NCBI GenBank assembly: GCA_028564705.1 | Contig: JAPXFQ010002889.1 | Location: forward strand, 1,488,001-1,552,000 | Reading direction: 5' to 3' | From: Apricaphanius iberus | Taxonomy: Eukaryota; Chordata; Actinopteri; Cyprinodontiformes; Aphaniidae | DNA: 64,000 nucleotides | Notes under the pieces: model-generated | What the model saw: only the letters and a program-made list of their open reading frames with translations | Databases searched by the model: none | Told to the model about the DNA's origin: nothing | Translations under genes and position numbers: made by a program | In this document: positions 19,781 to 31,200 of the stretch, in pieces | Position numbering within the stretch: position 1 is the first letter of the stretch | Layout: each line of letters starts with the position of its first letter

Positions 19781-20730
19781 TTGTAGCAGCATCATCTCTG
19801 TTATGGTGGAGAACCAGTAACTGGAAACACCTGGAGGCACTGTAGCATAAAACTGTGATAGCTCTGGTTGGGAAATGCACATTGTGCTTAATTAGACTTT
19901 TCATCTTTTAAAAATGACCTGTACAATGTTTGATAATCACGATTTGTTTAAATATTATTGCGCGTTACAGCTTAAATCCTCAGTGCCATTTCAGATAAAA
20001 TGTTTTCTTTGGATCTATAGCTACAAAACTCTAAGAAGAATAAGAACATCGTGTATGTTCCACTATTCTCTCTCCTGTTGCCACCCAACTGAATGAAAAA
20101 AATGTATTTTTCTTACAGTATCATAACAGCAGTATCAAAAGACATAAAAGTCATGATGTAGTTTAGATCAGACAGTTTATAAGTTTATCTCTGCTTTATG
20201 ACAGTCTTACTGGTCTTATTTATCATGATTCTTCTTCTTGGGAAGTTTCACTTGTGTGGGATATTTAAAGTTATTGGGCAAAACTGCTGAGCTTAATATG
20301 CTACACACATAGACTAAATATATAGATCTAAATCAAAGCTATATGTAAAGACGTCACGGCTTTTGGATTTCTTCACCAGATGACTCCTGCATCAGCCTTA
20401 AGTAAATGCTCCTGTTTGATCAAGTCTCATGTTTAGTAGTTTTAAAGTTTCTTTCTCACACCTTTTGAGACCTATTAATCTGTTCTCACCTTTTAATAAT
20501 CTGTTAAGGTTCTGCAGTGTCCCACCTGTCTTACTGTACATATTTCCTCTGTTAACTCTTCATTTTATGCTGATATAAAAGGTGCAGCAATAACATGAAG
20601 AATCACATGCTCTTTTCCAAGTCCTGCACTCGGTGGGTTAAATCCCCAAAATGTTTCTGCATCATTTGCATTTTTGTAAATAAAACGTTGCGTTGTTCTC
20701 TGCTCAAGCATAATGTATCATGTAGTTAAA

Positions 20731-20779
20731 AATGTAAATGCATAGGGGGTACATACTGTACCCCCTATGCATTTACATT
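20731..20779. repeat. Perfect 23-bp palindrome with 3-base loop
   Basis: Arms 20731-20753 and 20757-20779 are exact reverse complements around TAC. The arm core reads GCATAGGGGGTACA. A smaller inverted repeat, GGGTCCACTGGACCC, lies just downstream near 20796-20810. The pair of short palindromes suggests the end of a DNA transposon (piggyBac-like ends carry similar GGGTC-type motifs), but the other end was not found. Confidence 0.8.
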
Positions 20780-21843
20780 ACATACAAGGTGTTTGGGTCC
20801 ACTGGACCCAGGGCTAATAAAAGTGCAGAAAGTGTAGTTCCTGTGTACCTACAATCCGTCTTCCTCCTTTCTCGGCTGCTATTGGTGTTTTCGGCCCCTC
20901 CCGCACAACATTGGAACATTACTGAAAATTCAAGCCCCAACATTGTCTGCTCTTACATTTTACCCTCTCTAGCGGGAACCAAGCTTTATTTTCTCTATCC
21001 CTATCCAACCTGGAAATTAGGTGCGTAACACTAAAAATAAGACTTTGCTGGTCTGGCAAAGGAGAATCCACAGAATCTCTTTGGATTGCAGAAACGGGCA
21101 GAAAACTTTTCCATGAATCAATGTCTCTGGAAAACTTCCAAAATCTTCAGAATGACCTATTTCACATTTGTAAATGTCAGTGTTGCTTTTCAACCCTTGT
21201 TTTATTATAGATGCTTCATTACCAGTTTCAGCCAAAATCTTCACAAACTGATCTGCTTTTGTTTCAGGGTTGATGATTCTATTTAGGTGAATTCTATTGT
21301 CTGCTTCCTGTACGTCATGCTGCTAAAGCCAAATTATTTCCCAATTTTTGGATCCTTAAAGAACATCTTATTGTATCTTATTCAAGTGTTTTAGCAGAAG
21401 GCAGGACTTGTTCAGCAGAAGATTTCCAGCCTAAAACCAATTTAGTTACGCTGACTATCCCGAAACAGGAAACATTTCATTAGTTTTAATGTCACAAGAA
21501 GCAATAATGGTATGCAGTGTATATAAATATGTGGTTTCAGAAGTGTGGGCTTCTTAGTAGCAAAGCACGTTTCAGAACGTGTCATCCAGCTTAGGTAAAG
21601 AAAGATCAACTTTTTAGTATGTTTACCTGATTTTTTTAGTTCTCCACCCTCAGGGGGATAAAACCTGCCTGTGTTTAGATTCCTGTTCAATCATTACAGA
21701 TGTTTCATGAGGAGCCGCTCTGCATCTACACATGTTCTTCTGATGAAATCCTGACCCATTTAGAAACATCAGTTGAAAGCCCACTGATGACGATGATAGT
21801 AGTGTTCAACTTGATATAAACAAACTAGCAACATGAAAAGATC

Positions 21844-21849
21844 TTTATT
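21844..21849 (-). promoter_or_regulatory. thumpd3: Candidate thumpd3 polyadenylation signal
   Basis: AATAAA on the minus strand, about 255 bases beyond the thumpd3 stop codon. Other AT-rich near-matches exist around 21990, so this assignment is tentative. Confidence 0.4.
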
Positions 21850-22102
21850 AATGACATGAAAAACTGGAGATCTTGCACAACCGGAACATCAGATCCGACA
21901 AGTCTGATTGGGCTAACTTCTGTTCATTCTGAACACAAAAAATAAAATTAAACGTTACTGCAAATAAAACCGTTTCAGTGCTGCTCAAAATAAAAGCTTA
22001 TTTCTTAAGCAAAAAATTTGTTTGGCATGCTTGTTGAGACAAAAATTAGGCAAATTATTTCTACGTCTCTTCATATTACACTACTTAAACACTGGATTAA
22101 AG

Positions 22103-22294
22103 TTAACAGGCTTCTTTGTCATCCCTCTCATCCATCTGTGCGTCACTCCTCCCTCTTGATTCATAGACGTCCTCAGGAGTTTGGCCAAACACGGCTGCGG
22201 TCCGCTTGAGGAGGTAGACCCCGGCATGTAAACCCCCAACGTTCACCCAAACAGTGTGCAGCTTCCTCCACAGTCCTCCCATTCTAGAAATAGC
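22103..22294 (-). CDS. thumpd3: thumpd3 coding exon 9 (C-terminus and stop)
   Basis: Codes residues 435-497: [31 protein letters not shown], then a hydrophilic divergent tail ending at the stop codon beginning 22105 on the minus strand. Acceptor CTCCAG. The intron before it is about 5.5 kb, the largest in the 3' half of the gene. Confidence 0.95.
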   Translation of the reverse strand, partial: AISRMGGLWRKLHTVWVNVGGLHAGVYLLKRTAAVFGQTPEDVYESRGRSDAQMDERDDKEAC

Positions 22295-25200
22295 CTGGAG
22301 GGCAAAATAAATCTCGTCAGAGCGCTCAAACAAATGAGACAGTTGTTTTATATGAAATAAGAGCTCTGTGTAGACAACTGTTGGTGGGGGCGGACAGGTT
22401 TTTCCATGAGGCCGAGTTTAACCTGAAACCCTTTTAACTGCTGAGTGGTTATTTGTGAAGCATTTCAGAGCAAGCTGATTCATGTTAAGCTTTTTTAGAG
22501 ATGAAGGATAGCTGCATAAACATATAGGGCTTTTATTGAAAAAAATAAAATAAATGCAGTAACTCTGTTAGAATACAAAATCATCAACTACCTTGTGAAC
22601 ATATTAATCTGTGAATATATGAAGGTTTTCACAATATCCATCCATCTTGTAACTTCATGATATTGAAATTTCAAATAAGGATTAAGTAGAAAGATTGCAT
22701 GCTTTGTAAAAACACTTTTTTCCTAGTCCGTTTAAGTACAGCCTTGTACTGTAAATAGTGTGTTATTTATCACTTTGTTTTGTTTTAACTTTTATGTTCC
22801 AATCAAACTCAAATAAACCAAACCAAAATAAACTATCCATATTTAAAATGGTATAAAAAAACTGTAAAAACTGAAAAGTGTCATACAGTCATAAAAAAAT
22901 ATTTCAGGATTTCAGGATCTGCTTAAGAGTGGATTAGGTCATGATTGCGGCCATGCCACTGAATCTTATAGGACGGGCACAGAGAGCATTAAATTCTTGG
23001 TGAGCTATGGTAATTACCAGTTTATGCGGATCAATCTGTTAAGAGCTAATTGATATGAATAATTCTGAACTTTATCGAAGAGGAAATGAATTGTTAAAGG
23101 AATCCTAGAACAAAAATAAAAGGTTCGACAAGCTATGTAGGTGATCCAGCACACATGTTGAGACTGCACAGATAAGATTGAAACTGGACCCCTTAGGCCT
23201 AAATGTACAATTGTATGTCACTAAAGGGTAGCATTAACCAAATATTTTCTGTAGTTGACTGTTGTTTTTTAGTTTTTTTTAAAGGTGATGGAAAAATCCG
23301 TTTTTCCATTTTTTAATCAAAAACTGATTCCCATGAGTGCATCATCTCAGACCCGGACAACATACTGCATCCCGCTATGTCGGAGCTGACAACACAAAGA
23401 AGAGTTACGGAGGCTTTGAAGGACATCTGTGATTGCACCGGCCCCAGACCAGAGGTGGCAAATCATTGCAGCTCAACCACTGACGCTAAAAGATGATGCA
23501 CACTGCAGCATTTCCTCCTGCTGTGGGCCGGCCATCGATCTGAGAGTCTGTCTGATTTCTGATCAATTAAATTTGAAAAAGGTTCCAGTTTATTTCTAAA
23601 CTTTGGATGAAGCGGCATGATGCCAGTCTCCAGTGTGGCAACAGAGAACAGATTCAGCCTCTATTACAAACAAGCAGGAGGTACAGGCAACAGCAGGAGA
23701 AAAAGTTTAGAATACGTATAGCTTATTAATCTGCTTGATGTGTGATAGCACAATGGGGATTCTCTGTCCTGTTTGTTGGACTTTATAATTAATTAAAACA
23801 TTTTTTTTAAATACAACTGAATATGTAATCATTATTGTTCTAAAAATGAAATGGTAAAAAATATATTATGACTGAATTTGTTTTACCCTGTTGTTCCAAA
23901 TGAGCAGCAATAACAGCAATTTTTGTCCCCATTTCTTCAGATGGGAATGCACCTTATGTATTAAGTGTTACATTTTAAACTTTTTTTGTGACAAAGGCTA
24001 TGGTTAATGGTTTCAATATTTCTTCACCTTCAGCCATTAAATTGAAATAACTTCCAGACATTCAAAGCCTTGAGGGGTCATAATCATCTTCAGCCCTTGA
24101 AGTGGAGTGTCACCATCCCTCAGTGCTTCAAAGGCTCATTTTAGGTTCATTTCTCGTCTATCATGTGAAATGTTGCTGTGAAGCACTAGAGGGGCGTTGT
24201 CAAAGCGTCACTGTTCTCTTGACAAGTGATGCCAAAGGTCACCAGACCCAGGTTTTTCTAGTTTAACTTAACACCCCTGCAGCAATGCACTGCTTTTGAT
24301 TAACATGACAGCAACAAAACTTGTTCATGTCGCAACACCAATCTCACAGGCTATGACCCAGTAACACTTGACCTAAACTCTGAGTTGTTTCAAGATTTAT
24401 AAACAGATATGCACGGAAGCAGTTAAGCCTAGTTTATGCTTCTCCGTTTTGACGGAGACAGATTGACGCAACGCCATTATCTGTCGACGCAAGGGCTCTC
24501 CATCACCTATGCAAGAACGCACGGAGTAGAGGCCCATTTTCTAACTATCTGTCTCTGTCAATGGAGAGCGTATGCATCTGATTGGTCAGTTCAGTAATCA
24601 GCCAGAGATAGTTTCCCCAGAACGGGGCTCTATAGTCGCTGTAATCAGTAGTTAATGCAGCGTTTGGCCAATGCTTTATACTGAAAGGATAATTGATCTT
24701 ATCCGAAATGTATGACTGTTACCAACCTCATTTTACCCGTGCCGGTGTAGGTACCAGATGGGCTCGGGTTACCAGATCGGCTAGGGGGCCTGCGCCCACT
24801 TATGACGATACATTACATGATTGGCTTAATGTTAGAATGTGTTGTTCATTTTTTAAATAACTTTATTAAACCAATAGCAAGTATACAACACACGAACAAA
24901 TCAATAGAATTTTAATACAAACAGCCAGGGATGTTATATAAATACAGTACGTTTTTTACATCATAGGATAATCCGTCAAAAACATGACGGCATGAGTGCA
25001 AAATGAAAGGGAGTCTATGGAGCTAGACCGCTAAATTTGTCTCTTTCACCTGATTACCGTTGAGAAATCTAAGATTTGATTGTAGGTTTAACAAGTTCAA
25101 AATTCATTATAGGACGAAAGTTGAATGACCGAGTACGTATGTTGTTTCGTTTTCTTACAGGTTGAGTTGTTGTTGCCCATAACTTGCTAACATTTTGCTA

Positions 25201-28200
25201 ATGACCGCTGAGTGGTCAATGAAAGACTGATTACAACCAGATGGACTGCTTGACAGCATCGTAGCATCCGAAGTGATACCAGAATGTTGAGGTAGACTTT
25301 TTTTCCCCAACCTAACAACTTTTTTTTGGTTGCTAGCTCTGTTATCTGCCTATGGTTATGATAGTACTGTGAAATTTAAACTAAAAAATAAGGATTGCTG
25401 TAAAGCAGTATCTCTGGTCATACGATGTGTATGACGTCATTGAAATTTTAAATCACTTTTTAAAGCAAATAAGTGACAAAAAAAGTCAAACACTTTGCAA
25501 TGTATTATTTCTTTGCATCTCCTTTCGAAAAAAATGTTCAAATTACTAGACCAAAAATGATATCCGGATAAAATGGATTTTGAGGGGTATTACTCCATAG
25601 ACCTCCATTCATTCTGCACTCGTCATGAGAGCGCCCTCATATGGAACCAGAGTGGAACTGCAACCGGTTAAGAACCTGGAAGTACCAAGAGAGTGGGAGT
25701 TCTCTCTATATTTGAATTTCTCTGCAAATACCCAACTGAGGGGATAACACTGCTGACCCAGCAGCTGTGTAGTTATATTTAGCAAGAGTTTAACTCGTCT
25801 ACCGACTGTTTTTTAGAAAAATGCGACTAGCGACAAACAAAGTGACTTTTTAAAGTGTTATTGGATACTCAGACTCTAACATGGAGTGTGTATGTTTGTT
25901 ACTGAAGCAACGGAGTTACAGAGCGTCTGTAGCTCAACAGCTCCCCTGGACCAGGTCCTGCTCAGGCGGAGCAGATATTAACTGAGTTGTTGCTTGAAGC
26001 TGCCGCTTTTTTCTGGACACCCTTTTGTCTCCAAAGCTGCTTTAAAACCTTGTGAATTCTGTTGAACAAGGTGTCAAAATACTTTCCTCAGAGGTTTGGC
26101 TGTATATCTAGGATCCGAATCTCCTGGTATTTCCTGATATCTGGTGACAGTGGAGGCTACTGCAGTACATGCTTAAGTAACTATTTTAGGTCCATGTGAA
26201 CTATGACATGTTGCATTATTCCTCTAGAAATGGCCTTCAGTAGAGATGGTAAGCAAAAAATACTAATGTAAGGTATGCTTTTTGAATGGTGTTAAATCGG
26301 TGCTTGGTGGCTCAAAGTGAGCCAAGATGTTAACCTCCCCAAAGTATTCAAAGCAGTGTGAATCCATGCTTTCATGAAATGTATGTAACTTTAGTCCTAC
26401 AATTTGAAATTAACAAATTGAGTCAAGACTAATCAAACCAGTTACATTTTTTTTCTCTCAATTTTTTGTCTAATTATAATGAATCTGTGTAGATTGTAGC
26501 CTATGTTTTACTGTTCTTAGCGGGCAGGAGGGAACTCCGGTGTGGTCTTCTGCTGCTGTAGCCAATGCACTTCAAGGCTCAGTGGATTGTGCGCACAGAA
26601 TGTATTTTGCATACTATGACTGTAATGAGGCGTTGTTGGAGCCGCTGTTGCCTTTAAACAAGTCTGCCCAATCTACACTAACATCAACAAGACATTTTGT
26701 CCCAAAAAATTGCTGCTGATTGGAGATTTTCCTCTTTTTCTGACCAATTGCTATTAACCCCAGATGGAAAATCCCAACTGATTCTGAAAAGCTCAGTGGG
26801 CCCAACATTCAAAGTCATTACTTGACATTCTGAGGGTCACTTTGAACTTCAGCAAGTGACATTTGCCACATCTGTATAAATACATTGAGATACCATGTAT
26901 AGAAATAACATACACTGGCAACTCTGTAAGAGCTAATAATTACAAAAAATACTTGACGCCAAACAGTTTCTAGTATAATTACACCAGGTTTTGGGTGATC
27001 GTTTTCCAGAATACTTCATCATTAATGAATTAGCAGCTTCTGCAATTAGTCCAGAACAAACACTAGCACATTTGCATGCAACTTTCAGATTATCAATTAA
27101 ATTTAGTTTTGGTTGTCTAGCTGGAAGGTGAACCCCCGTCCCAGTCTTTTGCAGCCACTAACATATTCTCCTCCGGCATTGCTGCATATTAAGCTCCATC
27201 TATCCATCCATCCAGTCAGGCTGGTTGAAAAGCCAACTCTAACATCAGCAAGCCAGCCAGCTGTTGTAACAACAGTCCAGGAACTTAAAAACAAGGAACT
27301 TCATAATTTAAATGTTTAGTTCTTAGAACTGCTTTATAGAAAGAAGTTTTTGTCTCCAACCCCCTTTATCTAATATTAAGTAGAGATAGACAGTGGAAAC
27401 AGCGTAAATACATTTTTTTTAACAATCCTAATTAGAAAAGGATATCAACACAAATTTAAGGTTTGTATTTTTCCTGAGGGTTTATTGTTTGCATATTTTA
27501 TTTTGCTTTCTGTTGATTCAAAGCGACATGCATCCAGGGTTCATTTGTTGCCAATGTGGTATTTTACTGTTGAGTATGTGTGGGCTTGCAGAGTATCAGG
27601 TTTAACATTTGTTTAAAACTAACCACAGCTGTAATGACCAAATACCAGGAAACCCTGCAGGACAGGACTTGCATTGAGAACCGTTTAGTTCTCATCAAGT
27701 TTTAAATTCTTGGGAAAAAAATTGCATCACAGTTATATACACATTATATAAACCATGGTTACCTTGGCAAAGCACTTCTTATCCTGGGTCAGGAGCACAG
27801 CCTTCCCTGAGCCTGGTCTACAAACACGAGCCATTTCTCTCAGACAAGAAGGGTATAAGTCCCAGTTCTTCTTCCTTGAGCCCATTCTTCGATCAAACAG
27901 GGACAAGAAAACAGCCACGTGATTATTGCCTTTAATGTTGTTTTGTTGGTTGCATTGCCTATTTTACAAAGTTTGGCACTGATTTCAAATCCCTGCTGCC
28001 ATATTGCAACTCGAGTTCCTATTTACATCACTTTGAATTTAGAGTTAAAGATCTGTTCTAGTTCAGGAAACTGTTAAAATGCCACAAAAATAAGACCATT
28101 TATAACATTAAGCCTTTAAAATATCACAGTACCTCTTCCCAAACGGCATGTCAGTGATGATGATGTCCACAGAACTAGTCCTCATGGGTAAATTGCTTAG

Positions 28201-31200
28201 ATCCCACTGCACCGTGTCAATAGGTAATCCAGACGGGCTGTGTGATATAAAATAAAAAATGTATTTAACACACACAGATATTAGGGCTGCATGATATCTG
28301 GAAAATGTTAACCTCTTTCTGTTGCTAAAAATAAAAAGATGACATTCAACACAATGGACCCACATTTTCTTGGCAATTTTATTTCTTTATCTTTACACGT
28401 CTCCTCCCCTTTCATGTGTTTTAACACCTCAGTCACATCAAATATGGGCATTAAGGGACCTTGATCCAGCTGGCTAAATATACTAATGATACCCAGAGTG
28501 TGAATGTCCGACATTTAAAATATAACATTCAAACAGATGTTGGGTGACTGTGGCTCGCTAGGTAGAGTAATTGGGTTGTAATTGGAAGGTTGCAGGTTAC
28601 AGTATGATGAAGTTAAAACACAATGATGCCAAACGTTCTTGACTGAGGCTGAAAACAACATGAGACAACAACAGTTTCCTGAAAGACAACTACACTAAAC
28701 ATACAGCCAGAGAAAAAACAAACTTATCAATGTTAGAATGGCCCAATCCTAAAATCCAGTTGAGAATATGTGGAACGACTTTAAAACTGATGCTAACAGA
28801 TGTTGTTCATCAAATCTGACCTAGTCCGATTTATTTTTTGCAAATCTGGAAGACAGGTACTCCCACAGATTCGCAGATGCTATTGCAGCAAAGTTTTGAC
28901 CCAGTGGTGCTGAATATAAATGCAACTTGCTTTAAAGATGTCTATTTGTAAAGGATTTTGAAAACGATGTACCCTTTTCCTTCCACATCTTACCATGATA
29001 CTTTGTGCCGGCCTATAACTTAAAATCACAAACGTCAATGTGTTTTGTTGGGATTTTAACATGACAAACTAAAAACTATATAGGGGTGTTCAAACATTTG
29101 CAACGAGCTGCATGTCCACAGTCCTGCTAAATATTTGAAACAAAAACGTAGCATGTCTGAACAGCTTATCTGCAATTATTGACTTATCAGACTTTCGTTT
29201 AAGGAAACCAGGTGAATTGTTTTTGAAGTAAAAATTGTATCATATGAAGGAGGATGCTCGATGGGATATTAGATTTCCAAATGAGGCCAAGAATTATTTA
29301 TAACAAGATGATTATCTTCAAAGGGTTAAATGGAAAATGTCCTCTGTTTTTATTGCACAATGGACAATGCTGGTATTACTAGATTTTATAAAAAATGAAA
29401 ACAAGTCCCTGACCTCATCAAAACAAAAACAAAGAAAAATAAAACCTGGAAATAAGTAAACATTTCCATGGAGGAACTACTGAAAAAAAAAATCTAATGG
29501 TAACCACAGGTCGGTGCTTTCAAACAGAGAAGCTTTTGTTGTATTAAATTCTCCGAGTGGGTCTCTGCTCACTCACCTGCCTTTGTCCGCCCTCCGTTTC
29601 TGGATGTGACAAATGTTGTTGACTGTGCGGTTCACTGCCATGTCATTGTTATCGCCCGAAATGTAGAAACACTCGCTGAATTCAATAGCACCCTGTAGAG
29701 GGAGGACATAGTGGCATCCTTATCACCAAAATGGGGTGCAACTTTATGGTGATATTCGTTATGCATCAAGAACTCCACAATGATAGGGTCCCACAATATT
29801 TGTTGTCTTATAATGCTCTAAATCCAAGATTCTCAAACTGTGATACGTGTACCACCAGTGGTACTCAAGCTTTCCCTAGTGGTACTTGGAGGAAAGTTCA
29901 AAATATTTTTTGAAAATAAAATACATTCAGAAATGTACCATTCACACACAGTGTGGTTGTGGCTGGCAACAATTAAAAATAAATAATCCTTTTTTAGGAG
30001 TATATTGGCCTCCTTTGTTAATTGCTATAGTTAAATGGATAAGCCTTCTCTCCTGTATGTTTAGGTTGGTCATGATTGTGGTACTTGGAGAGCACGACAT
30101 TTTCTCGGGTGGTACCCACTGTAAAAAGTTGGAGAAATACTGCTCTAAATAAAGCTATTGGTGGTAAAAGAAAGTGTGGATTCTAATTATTTGTTGAGTG
30201 TCTACATGTTTTTTGTTTATCCCGTGGCCTTAAACTCATCTGCATTGTTGGCTCTGGCGTCTCATCTTCCTCTCCACAATACTATATAGACTCTCCAGAG
30301 TTTAGGTCAGGGCAGCGTGCCAATTATAATATGGTATATATAAAAAATATTAGTACTTTGGCAGATTGGAGGGGTGCCTAGTCTTGCTGGGGAATGATTC
30401 AAGGTCGGCTGGGATCTAATTTTTTTTTTAAATCAAATTACCTTTCATCTAGAAAGAGAAGTGGTTTCTGAAAGCCTCTCAGGTTCAGGAGTGGCCTCAC
30501 AAGAAGAGTGAAACGGTGGCAGCTCATGTGCTGAATATGGCTATGTGTAGTGTGTTTTAAAGTTTTGGACTCCGCCTTATGAATTTCGCCTCAGTCTCTT
30601 GATTGAGCTTTTCCTCATAATCCTATTAACGCAGTAAAAAAATATTTGAGGGAAAATTCATTATTTGTAGATTTTTTTAATTTATTGACCATATCTAAAA
30701 TATTCAAAAGAAAATTCAGCTTGGGAACATTTAATCACTAGGCGCAATGCAACGTGACACACTATTGGCTGGTATTTGAAAAGCAGCGAACCTAGGACTG
30801 CAGTTTATTTCTGTTTTCGATCTGATTGGCTGTACCCCAATGAGTAGAGATTTGGACGACTATGGATTTCAGGCTAGTACGGTCCCTAACCCTCGCGAAT
30901 ACTGGTGGTCTAATGTATAATCAGTACAGTCGTTGCCAAAAGTTTTGAGAATGACACAAATATTATTTTTCACAAAGTTTGCTGCCAAACTGCTTTTAGA
31001 TCTTTGTTTCAGTTGTTTCTGTGATGTACCGAAAGATAATTACAAGCATTTCATACGCTTCTAAGGCTTTTATCGACAATTACATGACATTCATGCAAAG
31101 AGTCAGTATTTGCAGTGTTAGTCCTTCTTTTTCAGGACTTCTGCAATTCTACTGGGATTGCTGTCAATCAACTTCTGGACCAAATCCTGAGTGATAGCAA

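Larger units (their letters stand above)
17703..22102. other. Spacer between ptgis and thumpd3
   Basis: About 4.4 kb separates the ptgis start from the thumpd3 stop codon. It holds the ptgis upstream region (no clear TATA or CpG cluster), an L2-type LINE relic (18955-19780), a palindrome (20731-20779), and AT-rich sequence without recognisable genes. b4galt5, the next human neighbour of PTGIS, is not here. Confidence 0.6.
22295..27762 (-). other. thumpd3: thumpd3 intron 8
   Basis: A 5.5 kb intron with no supported exon. It contains half of a PIF/Harbinger-like element (24426-24700) and a fish interspersed repeat near 25560-25690. The remainder is AT-rich sequence in which I recognise nothing. 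Confidence 0.7.
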
